From positions 181,039 through 245,038 of the forward strand of contig NZ_LNNH01000010.1 in assembly GCF_001542915.1 (NCBI RefSeq): a stretch of 64,000 nucleotides of DNA. The letters are read 5' to 3'. Position numbers and translations under genes: made by a program. Position 1 is the stretch's first letter, and the number at the start of each line of letters is the position of its first letter. The notes under the pieces were generated by a model that was not told where the DNA came from, ran no database searches, and saw only the letters and a program-made list of their open reading frames with translations. Shown here piece by piece: positions 11,853-20,301 of the stretch. The DNA is from Peribacillus simplex (GTDB taxonomy: Bacteria; Bacillota; Bacilli; Bacillales; DSM-1321).

Positions 11853-12704
11853 TTATTCAGTTTCAGCACGACTGGTGACGCGCCATATATGCAGTGTTAA
11901 ATAAAGCTTTTCGTCCGATGATAGTGACCAGCCGTACTGTTTAAGCAGCAGGTTGGCAATTTTCCCGACTGCCTGGTATGCCTTCATATACTTCGTTTTC
12001 ACCACATCAAGTAAAGTGTTATCGACTTGTGGGTTACCATCTTGTTCGTGATCAAGCTGACGTATGACGAAAAATCGTAAATGCGTGACAAGCCTGGAAT
12101 AGTTCATGGAATCTTCATCTAGTTTAATTTGAAAGTGATACTGTACGATGTCGATGATTCGATTGATCACCTCAGTCATTTTCATCGTTTCTTCAATCTT
12201 CGCATGCGCATTTTGGGCATTGACGAAGTGATAAGTAAGGAATGTTTCTTCACTTTTAGGAAGAAGTACATCGAGTTGATCATATACAAATCGAATCGCA
12301 TTCACTGCCGCCTGGTACTCTTTATGATAGAGCTTTTTCACTTCCCAACGGCTTGGTTGCGCGTATTCAATGCCTGCATCGCTCCGCTCAATGGCGAAAT
12401 TCAAGTGATCCGCAAGAGTTAAGTAAATATTCGTATTGAATGTTACGCCAATTTCAGCTTCGGCTCGCTTGATTATTTCTACGGATACCTCAAGGATTTC
12501 CGGTTTGATGCTGTCAAGAATTTGTGCAAGTGGTCTACGGACCGTCGAAGATTCAGCTACAAACTTACGCCGAATGAGGGATTCATCAATCATGTCCCCT
12601 TTTTTCTTCTGATAGCCAACAGCCGTTCCCATCACGACCCATTCTAAATTTGAGGAATCCTCCACTAAGGCTACATTGTTATTGAACGCTTTAACAAACT
12701 TCAT
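11853..12704 (-). CDS. licT: LicT/BglG-family transcription antiterminator
   Basis: RNA-binding antiterminator of 283 residues. The N-terminal CAT domain (1-55, MKFVKAFNNNVALVEDSS...MGTAVGYQ) binds RAT hairpins. Two PRD domains follow, with the phosphorylatable histidines in LTLADHLNFAIERS and YHKEY (PRD1) and in YHFVNAQNAH and LTLHIW (PRD2). The start at 12704 follows GGGGGAAG; the frame continues upstream through the leader, but those codons are RAT and terminator RNA. It heads the bgl operon and is itself preceded by a RAT/terminator, so it should stimulate its own synthesis when substrate is present. Confidence 0.92.
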   Translation of the reverse strand: MKFVKAFNNNVALVEDSSNLEWVVMGTAVGYQKKKGDMIDESLIRRKFVAESSTVRRPLAQILDSIKPEILEVSVEIIKRAEAEIGVTFNTNIYLTLADHLNFAIERSDAGIEYAQPSRWEVKKLYHKEYQAAVNAIRFVYDQLDVLLPKSEETFLTYHFVNAQNAHAKIEETMKMTEVINRIIDIVQYHFQIKLDEDSMNYSRLVTHLRFFVIRQLDHEQDGNPQVDNTLLDVVKTKYMKAYQAVGKIANLLLKQYGWSLSSDEKLYLTLHIWRVTSRAETE

Positions 12705-12757
12705 TGAAGCTTCCCCCACATCAAAGGAACGTAAAAAATCCCATCTTAAAAATGCAT

Positions 12758-12794
12758 AAAAAAATCCAAGCACTTTCAACATAGGTAATGCCTG
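12758..12794 (-). terminator. conditional terminator in the licT leader
   Basis: CAGGCATT pairs with AGTGCTTG (8 bp, two wobbles) across 12 bases and is followed by T7 on the minus strand. Its first arm is the 3' part of the RAT. Confidence 0.65.
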
Positions 12795-12813
12795 ATCGAG
12801 TCAGTAACAATCC
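12784..12813 (-). promoter_or_regulatory. RAT antiterminator in the licT leader
   Basis: The minus strand reads GGATTGTTACTG...CAGGCATTACC, nearly the same as the bglP RAT (one change in the first half). It implies autoregulation of licT by antitermination. Confidence 0.8.
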
Positions 12814-12830
12814 TTATTCTCGTTAGCTAC

Positions 12831-12859
12831 AATATACTATGCAATGAAAACGATGTCAA
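12831..12859 (-). promoter_or_regulatory. sigma-A promoter of licT-bglPA
   Basis: TTGACA (12854-12859), a 17-base spacer and TATATT (12831-12836), about 20 bases before the RAT. Confidence 0.8.
12845..12858. promoter_or_regulatory. candidate cre site on the licT promoter
   Basis: TGAAAACGATGTCA fits the CcpA site TGNAARCGNWWWCA with one mismatch and overlaps the -35 box. This predicts glucose repression of the beta-glucoside operon. Confidence 0.55.
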
Positions 12860-13057
12860 TCATTTTGTAACCGATATCACAAGAGAATATAAAGTCGAAT
12901 TGTATCGACGCAGGACGAATTCGACGTAAAGAAAAAATCTAAAGGGAATGATCCAGAATGAGCAAGCCTCTCCTCTTTCTCATTCAACACATACATATTT
13001 TCAGGCATCGCTGTCCATCTTAAGGAGGTATGCTAAAAAATATGGGAGGTAATACTT

Positions 13058-13672
13058 TTGCAAAATCAGCCTAATATGTCCAATACCCAACAGCCACAAG
13101 GCATGGTGCCGAACATGAACCATGGTGGTCATGAATTGTTTGATGCTCACGAGGTCCTTTCAGGATTCATAAATGTATTAGATCAATACCAACTCTTTGA
13201 CCAGCACATTAAAGATCAAGACCTGAAAGCGATCCTTCACCATCAGTATACATTCGTAACAGATGTGTATAACATTGCTGTAGAAGCTTTCACGACAGGA
13301 AAAAAACCATCGCATGTATCCCAGCCTTACGAAATGCACCAAAATAATGCCGTCACGTACGGCCTCACGCCTTCTCAGCCTAAAAAACCGAATCAATCTG
13401 TAAACGAGATGAATGAACAAGGTGTTTCCGGTCACATGCTCGGACTTATCAAATCAACGGGGTCACTGCTTGCCATGACTGCTGTCGAAATCACCAACCC
13501 TGTGCTTAGAAGGGTCATCGCTGACAGTGTACCTAACTTTGTTGAAATGGCCTATGAAATTTTCCTTTATCAAAACAAGCATCGCTATTATCAAGTGCCG
13601 CAATTAGCGCCACAGGATATGACACAAATGATAAAAGGCTTTGCTCCTGCCGCAAAAAATATCATCAATTAA
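13058..13672 (+). CDS. CotF-family spore coat protein
   Basis: A 204-residue protein of the Coat_F family, deposited in the spore coat during sporulation. The N-terminus is rich in Gln, Asn, Pro and Gly (about 1-28). Helical halves follow at about 29-85 (ELFDAHEVLSGFINVLDQYQLF) and 120-190 (GHMLGLIKSTGSLLAMTAVEITNPVLRRVIADSVPNFVEMAYEIF). The middle linker is Pro/Gln-rich. The start is TTG behind GGGAGGTAATACT. Single gene with its own terminator. A mother-cell promoter is expected, but I found no exact sigma-E or sigma-K match. Confidence 0.85.
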   Translation: MQNQPNMSNTQQPQGMVPNMNHGGHELFDAHEVLSGFINVLDQYQLFDQHIKDQDLKAILHHQYTFVTDVYNIAVEAFTTGKKPSHVSQPYEMHQNNAVTYGLTPSQPKKPNQSVNEMNEQGVSGHMLGLIKSTGSLLAMTAVEITNPVLRRVIADSVPNFVEMAYEIFLYQNKHRYYQVPQLAPQDMTQMIKGFAPAAKNIIN

Positions 13673-13674
13673 TA

Positions 13675-13720
13675 AAAAGCCCAGTTTTTCCACTTGATAC
13701 AAGCGAAAAACTGGGCTTTT
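13675..13720 (+). terminator. terminator of the coat-protein gene
   Basis: Perfect 16-bp stem AAAAGCCCAGTTTTTC with its complement, 14-base loop; it can act in both directions. Confidence 0.85.
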
Positions 13721-13737
13721 CATCGAGTAAAACCAAT

Positions 13738-13941
13738 TCATGAACCATCCCGTACGGTTAACCCCTTCTCCGCAAGTGCACGCTTAAGCTGCTCCAACGC
13801 TTTCGGCCCCATCCCATGCAGCTTGAGAATTTCCGCCTCGCTCAGCTTGGTGAACTGTTCCAGCTGTACATACCCAGCCCCTGCTAATGCCCGCTGTGCA
13901 GGCTTCGCCAACTCTGGCGGCAGATCTGTGCCTTTATTCAT
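13738..13941 (-). CDS. small RpoA-CTD-like helix-hairpin-helix protein
   Basis: A 67-residue protein whose body (RALAGAGYVQLEQFTKLSEAEILKLHGMGPKALEQLKRALAEKGL) resembles the C-terminal domain of RNA polymerase alpha. The helix-hairpin-helix LHGMGPKALEQL corresponds to the DNA-contacting loop. It has no other domain. A good ribosome site, AGGGAGGATGAGTA, precedes the ATG. DNA binding is likely from the fold; the target is unknown. Related small proteins occur in other bacilli. Confidence 0.75.
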   Translation of the reverse strand: MNKGTDLPPELAKPAQRALAGAGYVQLEQFTKLSEAEILKLHGMGPKALEQLKRALAEKGLTVRDGS

Positions 13942-14023
13942 TACTCATCCTCCCTATGAAATCAATTTCGTTATGTTTCGTTCACCACCTTGATTTAAAA
14001 CATGGAGTTTGTTGTGGTAAGGC

Positions 14024-14674
14024 TCAGCTTTTGCTTTTTATGAATTCCGCCAACCCGTTCATGACACTTTCTACAACCTTTATCGACCTTGAAGTATGAA
14101 AAGGCTCGATATCCAATGAATGATTAGCATCAGGGTATTGATTCATGCTGATGTTCGTTTTAGTTTTGATCCTTTGAATTTTTTCTGGAACATAGTGAGG
14201 ATCTTTTTCCCCAATCACTAGATGAATGGGATGATTGCTGCTCATTACCCCTTCAAAAACCGGGTCGAACTTCAGTAGCGGCGTAAGCAAAACCATTTTG
14301 GAATCGATATGCCGCTCGTCTTTCATAAAGCCATTAATGAGGGGGATGGTACCAAGTGATTTACCTAAAAACATAGTTTCTTGATATTCTTTTTTTTGAG
14401 ATACCTTCGCAATGACCGGAGAACAATCCCCAACCATAACTTTAGTGATATCCACCAATGGCTGCTTGGTTATATCCTGCTCGTAAGAATAATGAATATG
14501 TACGACATCAAACCGATTTTGAAGAAGAGTCATTGTCGAATAATAAAATAATGGCTTGTCATACGTGTAACCAGCACCCGAAAACATAAAACAAACAGCG
14601 GGACCTCCGTTTTCAATCTGGGTGTATGTCACATCTTTTTCGATCCCCTTTATTTTCCCTAAATTAACCTCCAT
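14024..14674 (-). CDS. alpha/beta hydrolase
   Basis: A 216-residue cytoplasmic protein with an alpha/beta-hydrolase core. It shows the nucleophile elbow GKSLGT (G-x-S-x-G), an aspartate in IGEKDPHYV and the catalytic histidine in DANHSLD. The glycine-rich oxyanion segment MFSGAGYTYDKPLFYY lies near the N-terminus. The start at 14674 follows GGGGGGCC; an upstream ATG at 14746 is less likely. The substrate is unknown; the active-site set is complete. Confidence 0.75.
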   Translation of the reverse strand: MEVNLGKIKGIEKDVTYTQIENGGPAVCFMFSGAGYTYDKPLFYYSTMTLLQNRFDVVHIHYSYEQDITKQPLVDITKVMVGDCSPVIAKVSQKKEYQETMFLGKSLGTIPLINGFMKDERHIDSKMVLLTPLLKFDPVFEGVMSSNHPIHLVIGEKDPHYVPEKIQRIKTKTNISMNQYPDANHSLDIEPFHTSRSIKVVESVMNGLAEFIKSKS

Positions 14675-14844
14675 ATATAGGCCCCCCTTCCAGCATTCAC
14701 CCCATATATTCATCAGCTTCCTGCCGCATCCCTGCTTGGTTGTCATGATTTAATGGTTTCGTTTCTCTTAGATCATATATATAATTTAATTATTGCCCTA
14801 TTTTTTGGAAAAATACCATTCCAACCCTTAAAGGAGAGTGTGTA

Positions 14845-15636
14845 ATGAATATCAAATCGTTATGTTTCATTCTTGTCCTGCTGGTCGCCGGTTCTGTGAG
14901 CACGGTTCATGCTAGTGCAAACGGTCATAAGGTGAAGGAACTGCAGATTGGGGAATTCTTCGGCGGTGTGGATGGCACGATGATCATCCAAAATGTAAAA
15001 ACGGATAAAGAATATATGTACAATAAGAAAAGAAGTAACGTTCGTTATACTCCGGAGTCGTCGTTTAAAGTGGCGAATGCATTGATCGGCCTGCAGACAA
15101 AGGCCGTAAGCGATGAATATGAAGTGAAGCGGTGGGATGGGGTGATCCGGGAGTTCGAAGATTGGAATAGGGACCATTCGCTTGCTTCAGGCATGAGGTA
15201 TTCCGTGATCTGGTTTTATCAAGAAATGGCCCGCGACATAGGTGCACAAAACATGCAGCAATATGTGAACATGCTCGATTACGGCAATCATGATATATCT
15301 GGCGGGATCGATCATTTCTGGCTGGACAGCAGCCTGAACATATCTGCCAAGGAACAGGTCCAATTTATCGAAAAACTGGTGAAAGAAAAACTGCCCATCG
15401 ATAAGCAGCATATGAGAACGGTAAAGAGAATCATGATCAATGAAGAAGCTGATGATTATGTCCTTCATGGAAAAACAGGTACGCGCCTCTCTGATATGGG
15501 ATTGGGCTGGTATGTCGGTTACATCGAAACGGACAAAGGGACATGGGCTTTTGCCACGAACTTGGACGGCAGCGGAAGCACGGCAAAGGCGGTTACTCTG
15601 GAAGCTTTGAAAAAGTTGGAAATCATTAAGGAATGA
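14845..15636 (+). CDS. class D (OXA-type) beta-lactamase
   Basis: Secreted serine beta-lactamase of 263 residues, of the chromosomal Bacillus class D type (YbxI/BPU-1 relatives). Signal peptide about 1-25. The class D motifs are present: S72-S-F-K75 (catalytic serine and the lysine that is carboxylated), S120-V-I122 (usually S-x-V, so the third position is altered), Y146-G-N148 and K210-T-G212. These should hydrolyse penicillins, but strength and spectrum cannot be read from sequence, and some Bacillus members are weak. The start is supported by AAAGGAGAGTGTGTA. No regulator adjoins. Confidence 0.88.
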   Translation: MNIKSLCFILVLLVAGSVSTVHASANGHKVKELQIGEFFGGVDGTMIIQNVKTDKEYMYNKKRSNVRYTPESSFKVANALIGLQTKAVSDEYEVKRWDGVIREFEDWNRDHSLASGMRYSVIWFYQEMARDIGAQNMQQYVNMLDYGNHDISGGIDHFWLDSSLNISAKEQVQFIEKLVKEKLPIDKQHMRTVKRIMINEEADDYVLHGKTGTRLSDMGLGWYVGYIETDKGTWAFATNLDGSGSTAKAVTLEALKKLEIIKE

Positions 15637-15643
15637 CTAATCA

Positions 15644-15673
15644 CGCATGCCCCCTTTTCCGGGCATGCGTTTT
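15644..15673 (+). terminator. terminator of the beta-lactamase gene
   Basis: CGCATGCCC/GGGCATGCG stem, 8-base loop, then TTTT. Confidence 0.85.
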
Positions 15674-15766
15674 GCGACATTCCAATATTTTTCAAATAAA
15701 GGTTTCATTTGACGCAAAGGGAGGTACTTATTACCTATAATTATAAACAGGAACGGGGATACAGCC

Positions 15767-16099
15767 ATGATGAATAAACAAGAAGTAATTAACCACATAT
15801 TAAACGGGGATCGACTTTACTTTACAAAGCTTTACAACAAATATGAAAACATGTTAAAAAATACTGCCCTGAAACTGACGGGTTCTGAAATCAATGCCGA
15901 GAATCTTTTGTTCATTACCTTCAAGAAATTGTGGGAATCGCCTCATTCGTTTGAAGCTTCCAATGATCGAATGATTTCCACCTACCTCATGAAACAGGTC
16001 GTATACAATCATCTACATGACAAGCGAAAGCGAGACAAGCGAAAGCGAGATAAGCAAAAAGAAAACATCCAAGCTATCCGTACTTCCGATTTCCTTTGA
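15767..16099 (+). CDS. sigma-70 region 2-like protein without region 4
   Basis: A 110-residue protein that resembles only region 2 of an ECF-type sigma factor (YFTKLYNKYENMLKNTALKLTGSEINAENLLFITFKKLWESP). Region 4, which binds the -35 box, is missing. Instead the C-terminus has a Lys/Arg-rich duplication (DKRKRDKRKRDKQK) encoded by a 15-base tandem repeat at about 16020-16050. The start is ATG-ATG with a weak site (ACGGGGA). It could be half of a split sigma factor or a core-RNAP-binding protein; no partner with a region 4 is seen nearby. Confidence 0.55.
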   Translation: MMNKQEVINHILNGDRLYFTKLYNKYENMLKNTALKLTGSEINAENLLFITFKKLWESPHSFEASNDRMISTYLMKQVVYNHLHDKRKRDKRKRDKQKENIQAIRTSDFL

Positions 16100-16251
16100 T
16101 CAGCTTATATTGTGAAATACAACCGATTTTTGCTTCGTTTGTTTTAAAAGAATGGCTGCCAAGAAGCCTCCTTATCCGCATCATAGAATATCCTTCATCT
16201 TTTATACTTCCGGAAAATCCAGTTTCCCTATCATCCAAGCCTGCCAGACAT

Positions 16252-16737
16252 TCATTTTCCATTCAATTCCTTAGTTAGCTCCGCTGCCGCAAGCAACACT
16301 TCCTTCGAATTTCCCTCACTGTTCAAGTGATTCCTCGAATGCAAAAGGATGGGCCTTACGGATTCGACTGAACGGCCGAATTCGTACATCCATTCATATC
16401 TCGGAACCATCCAAGTGTGGAAATGGTGCGTCGTATCTTCATTGTAAAAATAATACACATACTCTATGTTCAATACGGTTCTTTGAGCCTTCCTGATTTT
16501 AGTCAATAGATTGATATAATCGATTTTTTCTTCTTCAGTCAGCTCATCCAGACACTTAATATGGCGTTTTGATGCTAAAATGATCAACCCTTTGATCGGG
16601 TATGCTACATCCTGGTGGGCGTGAAAATATTCCGTTTCAATGATGGTACCGCCTTCCGGCTCGGCTAAGCCGCTTGTTACGGCACAGCTCAAACAGTCCA
16701 CCTCGATATTTTTCCCATTCGACATTAAAATCCCCAT
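16252..16737 (-). CDS. HIT-fold protein
   Basis: A 161-residue protein of the histidine-triad superfamily: it has CLSC near the N-terminus, the core YPIKGLIILASKRHIKCLDELTEEE and the triad-like THHFHTWMVPR. HIT proteins hydrolyse or transfer nucleotidyl groups; the triad here departs from plain HxHxH, so activity is uncertain. The start is supported by AAGGGAG. Single gene. Confidence 0.65.
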   Translation of the reverse strand: MGILMSNGKNIEVDCLSCAVTSGLAEPEGGTIIETEYFHAHQDVAYPIKGLIILASKRHIKCLDELTEEEKIDYINLLTKIRKAQRTVLNIEYVYYFYNEDTTHHFHTWMVPRYEWMYEFGRSVESVRPILLHSRNHLNSEGNSKEVLLAAAELTKELNGK

Positions 16738-17206
16738 CGAAACGCTCCCTTCTTGCTCAATTTCAAGACATTCAACCGAATGGCCCGCTGATGATGCCTT
16801 TTTCCTGAAACTACACTGGTTATCCGGCGGGTCTTCATCAACACCACACTGTGAACTCGCGTGATAGGCCAGAGCTTTACAACACTGTTTTTCGATTGCC
16901 TTGCCTCCACTCTACGATATAGATTTTCCGAGATTTATTCCACCGTTTTTTTTGCTTGTTTGCCAAAATAGGGATACTATAGCATCAAGAAAAAAGGCCC
17001 CTAATGAGTGGATTCATTCGTTTAGTTCGCAGGTGGATGCTCATGAATACGATCGAAACCGCCCACCAAGGATCATTAAGCAAATGTATGGGATGAACAC
17101 AAACGAAAGTCCAGTCCAGAAGACGGTAGCTGGAGAGTTTTCATTTTTCCCAATCAGGGAACAAGTTACAATAAAGGCGATTTTGAAAAAGAAAAGGAGC
17201 AAAACG
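16738..17206. other. intergenic stretch before the SDR gene
   Basis: About 470 bases. The SDR frame stays open upstream but shows no family resemblance or ribosome site there, and I see no other gene or clear promoter. Confidence 0.4.
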
Positions 17207-18049
17207 ATGGAGAAGAAACTAGCGATCGTAACGGGAGCCAATTCAGGAATGGGCTTGGCAACCGTGATAGCCCTTGCCAAGAAAGACCTGCACGTCATCA
17301 TGCTATGCCGGAATGAAGCGAAGGGGAAAAGAGCGCTTGAATTGGCCAAGGAAGAAAGCCAGTCCAGCAGTATCGAACTAATGAATGGTGATTTAGCATC
17401 CATCGAAAGCATTCACCACTTTGCAGAGACGTTTAAGGCAAATCATGATTCTCTTGATCTATTGATTAACAATGCAGGTGTCGTCACCTTAAAACGGCAG
17501 GAAACGAAGGATGGGTTCGAATCGATGTTAGGAGTGAATCACCTCGGCCATTTTTTGCTGACCAATTTGCTGATTGATGAATTAAAACGATCTGAAGCTG
17601 GGCGGATTGTCATCGTTTCTTCAGGAGCACATAAATGGGGGACATTCGATTTTGACGATCCTTATTTTCACAAAGGCTTCAATGTCGTTAAAGGATATGG
17701 GCGTTCCAAGCTGGCCAATGTTTGGTTCATGAAAGGATTGGCCAAAAGACTGGCAGATACATCCGTCACCGTAAACGCCTTGCATCCCGGGGCGGTTGCA
17801 ACGAATATAGGCGTCGATCGGGACACCGGATTCGGCAAGCGATTCATCAAGCTATTGGTCCCCTTTTTCAGAACCCCTGAAAGAGGTGCACAAACAGCTG
17901 TATTTCTCGCAACAAGCGACCGCGTCCAGACGATTTCCGGCTCTTATTTTTATGATGAAAAAGAAGCCCCGCTTTCAAAGCTAGCCCAGGATGACGAGCT
18001 TGTAGACCGGTTTTGGCATTGGAGCGAACAACAAGTGGGCTTGGACTGA
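17207..18049 (+). CDS. SDR-family oxidoreductase (retinol-dehydrogenase-like)
   Basis: NAD(P)-dependent short-chain dehydrogenase of 280 residues. The nucleotide-binding motif TGANSGMG is at 9-16, NNAG follows in DLLINNAGVV, the catalytic serine is in IVIVSSGAHKWG, and Tyr/Lys are in YGRSKLAN. The pattern VNHLGHFLLTNLL and LHPGAVATNIG places it with the RDH/WWOX-like SDRs. ATG 17207 follows AAAAGGAGCAAAACG. Substrate unknown. A GC hairpin without a T run (18066-18087) follows the stop and may be a weak terminator. Confidence 0.82.
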   Translation: MEKKLAIVTGANSGMGLATVIALAKKDLHVIMLCRNEAKGKRALELAKEESQSSSIELMNGDLASIESIHHFAETFKANHDSLDLLINNAGVVTLKRQETKDGFESMLGVNHLGHFLLTNLLIDELKRSEAGRIVIVSSGAHKWGTFDFDDPYFHKGFNVVKGYGRSKLANVWFMKGLAKRLADTSVTVNALHPGAVATNIGVDRDTGFGKRFIKLLVPFFRTPERGAQTAVFLATSDRVQTISGSYFYDEKEAPLSKLAQDDELVDRFWHWSEQQVGLD

Positions 18050-18285
18050 AATAAAAATGGTCATGACCACCCTGATTCAAGGGTGGTTGCCTTGGATAAT
18101 CTTCAAAATCACCTCCGTTTCATTTTCTCATGTTATCCAAAATTCACTGCAATCCAAATGCAGCAATCTAAAAACCAAGTATGGCTCATTATTTCCAATG
18201 GGCCGACTCCGTTGCAGACCTACCTTTGAAAAGCTTCATGCAATCTTCCTTCCACTTTATTTCCGAGTAGTAGCCTTATAAATGG
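18050..18285. other. intergenic stretch after the SDR gene
   Basis: Holds the ACCACCC/GGGTGGT hairpin at 18066-18087; nothing else recognisable. Confidence 0.35.
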
Positions 18286-18507
18286 TTAAAATAACACTAC
18301 TATCAACACTAGATTAGCAAGCGTTAACATATATTCCTTGTTTTTCAGGTATATTCTCTCCAAAACAATTTGAACTCCCATTATTACTGCGAAATAGCAC
18401 CATATAAACACCTTCATGAGCTGTGAACCCTCTATGACAAAAGGTATCATGCACAAATAACTGACTAAAATGCTCAATCTTTCCCAACAATCGATATTCT
18501 TCCATCA
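18286..18507 (-). pseudogene. fragment of a small DUF4181-like membrane protein
   Basis: The minus strand encodes about 70 residues that look like a real membrane protein: RLSILVSYLCMIPFVIEGSQLM, then a second hydrophobic stretch ending ERIYLKNKEYMLTLANLVLIVVLF. The ERKY-type motif followed by a last helix is typical of DUF4181 proteins of bacilli. A stop lies upstream in frame, there is no ribosome site, and a plausible start with a ribosome-site-like sequence is in another frame (near 18504). I read it as the 3' remnant of a frameshifted gene. Moderate to low certainty. Confidence 0.35.
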
Positions 18508-18510
18508 AAA

Positions 18511-18855
18511 AAAAACCTCCCTCCCGGAATCGAATATAGGTTATAGGCTCCACCTCATTGGAATGGATGTGCTAGCAGCTGCTTATTATAAATCGCTCCT
18601 TCATCGCTCCGTCACTTTTTTAAATCAAAGGAGCTAAGGTATTCACGAGTACTTATTCCATTGATCTGTCGCGGTAGTTTATCCATTGGCTTGTATTGCC
18701 TTCTATTATTTTTAGTTAATTAGCACAATTAATTGACTGAAATTTCACAATTATTCTAATGACTAATAAATCAATATTTTATATACTTTTTACATGTTAT
18801 TTTTCCTGACACAAAATAGTTAATTAGTCTCACAATAAAAGGAGTTGATTGTATA
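18511..18855. other. AT-rich leader region of the NCS1 permease gene
   Basis: AT-rich, with repeated TTAATTAG-like motifs (GTTAATTAGCACAATTAATTGAC and GTTAATTAGTC before the start). It may hold the promoter and an operator, but I cannot define either. Confidence 0.3.
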
Positions 18856-20253
18856 TTGTCTGCACATTTAGAAAAACACGTTCTAGAAGAGGGGGCCATC
18901 CGCCAGGCTGCGGATGTCGATGAATCATTACTGCCTAAAACTGAGGAAGGCAGGACGGTCGGTCCAATTTCCTACACTTTCATGTGGATTGGTGATGGTG
19001 TCAATCTAGGCAATATGACACTTGGGGCGAGCTTGATCGTAGCCGGAACCGCTACGTTAAACATCGTTCAGACATTTACAGCAGCGGCCATTGCCATTGC
19101 AATCATCTCCACCATATTTGCTTTAAATGATCGAATTGGATACAGAACGGGAATTCCTTATGTTGTACAGCTCAGGATGTCTTTCGGGATGAAGGGCGCG
19201 ATCCTCTCATCACTTTTGCGTGGCATACCCGCCATCATTTGGTACGGTTTCCAAAGTTGGATCGGCGGTACCGCCTTAAATGAAATCGTCAAGATCATGA
19301 CAGGCAGCGCTTTTGATAATGTCTTCATATGCTTCGTCGTGATTCAACTGGTGCAAATCACGCTTTCCCTGTATGGCTTCCATGCCATCAAATGGGTGGA
19401 AATGCTTGCATCGCTTGTCATCATGCTCGCTCTTGTCTATGTATTCGGTGTTCTTTTGACATCCCATAGCGAAGTGATCGCAGAAAAATGGGTGCATGCC
19501 AAAGGCTCATGGGGGCTGCCTTTCTTTGCATTCATCATGATGTTCTTGGGAAATTATGCAGCGATCTTTTTAAGTGCAGCGGACTACTCAAGAGAGCTAA
19601 AAACTGGCATTAGTGATTCAAAACGTGGATTTTTATACTTTTCGCCGATTTTAATTGCGTACGGATTTGTCCTGACCATCGGTGTCATGCTCGCCTCGGC
19701 TACCGGCATATCCAATCCGGTCAAGGCGTTCGCCATAGTCGTGGATAATCCTTATATTACAGTCGGTGTGTCTGCATTCATCGTCATAGGTGCGATTGCG
19801 GTCAACATGGTGGCCAATATCATTCCGCCCACCTATGTCATTACTTTACTGACAAACATGAAATATAAGCCTGCCGTTATCGTCACCGGACTGCTCGCAT
19901 CATGTTCCTTTCCTTGGGTGCTTGTGCAGGATTCCTCGGCAAAAGGCCTCGGTATGTTCATTCTGATTTATTCTGCATTTTTAGGTCCGATCGTTTCTAT
20001 TCTATTAGTCGAATATTATCTATTAAGAAAGCAAAAAATGAAGGTGTCCGACTTGTACAAAGAAGATGGACCATTCGCCGGGTATAATCCCTGCGCACTG
20101 CTAGCCATGCTGATTGGCGCAGGAGCCGCCTTCCTGAAAGTGGAGCTCGCCTGGATCATAGGTGTTGTCGTGGGAGGCATGGCCTATATCCTTCTGATGA
20201 AGTTCACCTATAAAACATCACCTTTCAAAAAAGGGACGATATTCGAAAAATAG
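18856..20253 (+). CDS. NCS1-family purine/cytosine permease
   Basis: Polytopic membrane symporter of 465 residues with about 12 hydrophobic segments, of the NCS1 (CodB/cytosine-purine permease) family. Typical segments are SYTFMWIGDGVNLGNMTLGASLI, GYRTGIPYVVQLRMSFG, IPAIIWYGFQSWIGG and NYAAIFLSAADYSREL. It would import a nucleobase or related compound with a cation; no deaminase or hydantoinase gene adjoins to name the substrate. The start is TTG at 18856, with AAAAGGAG 11 bases upstream. Converges on the Nudix gene, with a shared terminator. Confidence 0.82.
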   Translation: MSAHLEKHVLEEGAIRQAADVDESLLPKTEEGRTVGPISYTFMWIGDGVNLGNMTLGASLIVAGTATLNIVQTFTAAAIAIAIISTIFALNDRIGYRTGIPYVVQLRMSFGMKGAILSSLLRGIPAIIWYGFQSWIGGTALNEIVKIMTGSAFDNVFICFVVIQLVQITLSLYGFHAIKWVEMLASLVIMLALVYVFGVLLTSHSEVIAEKWVHAKGSWGLPFFAFIMMFLGNYAAIFLSAADYSRELKTGISDSKRGFLYFSPILIAYGFVLTIGVMLASATGISNPVKAFAIVVDNPYITVGVSAFIVIGAIAVNMVANIIPPTYVITLLTNMKYKPAVIVTGLLASCSFPWVLVQDSSAKGLGMFILIYSAFLGPIVSILLVEYYLLRKQKMKVSDLYKEDGPFAGYNPCALLAMLIGAGAAFLKVELAWIIGVVVGGMAYILLMKFTYKTSPFKKGTIFEK

Positions 20254-20254
20254 A

Positions 20255-20296
20255 CTAAAAAGAGATACTACTCACTATGGTAGTATCTCTTTTTAG
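20255..20296. terminator. bidirectional terminator
   Basis: Perfect 17-bp stem CTAAAAAGAGATACTAC with its complement and an 8-base loop, between the convergent permease and Nudix genes. Confidence 0.9.
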
Positions 20297-20301
20297 GAAG
20301 A

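Noticed and set aside
12705-12782. Upstream part of the licT frame
   Set aside because: These codons coincide with the terminator just downstream of the RAT; the family start MKFVKAFNNN with GGGGGAAG is clearly downstream.
16901-17206. Long N-terminal extension of the SDR gene
   Set aside because: No similarity to SDR proteins before MEKKLAIVTGA, which has its own AAAAGGAG site.
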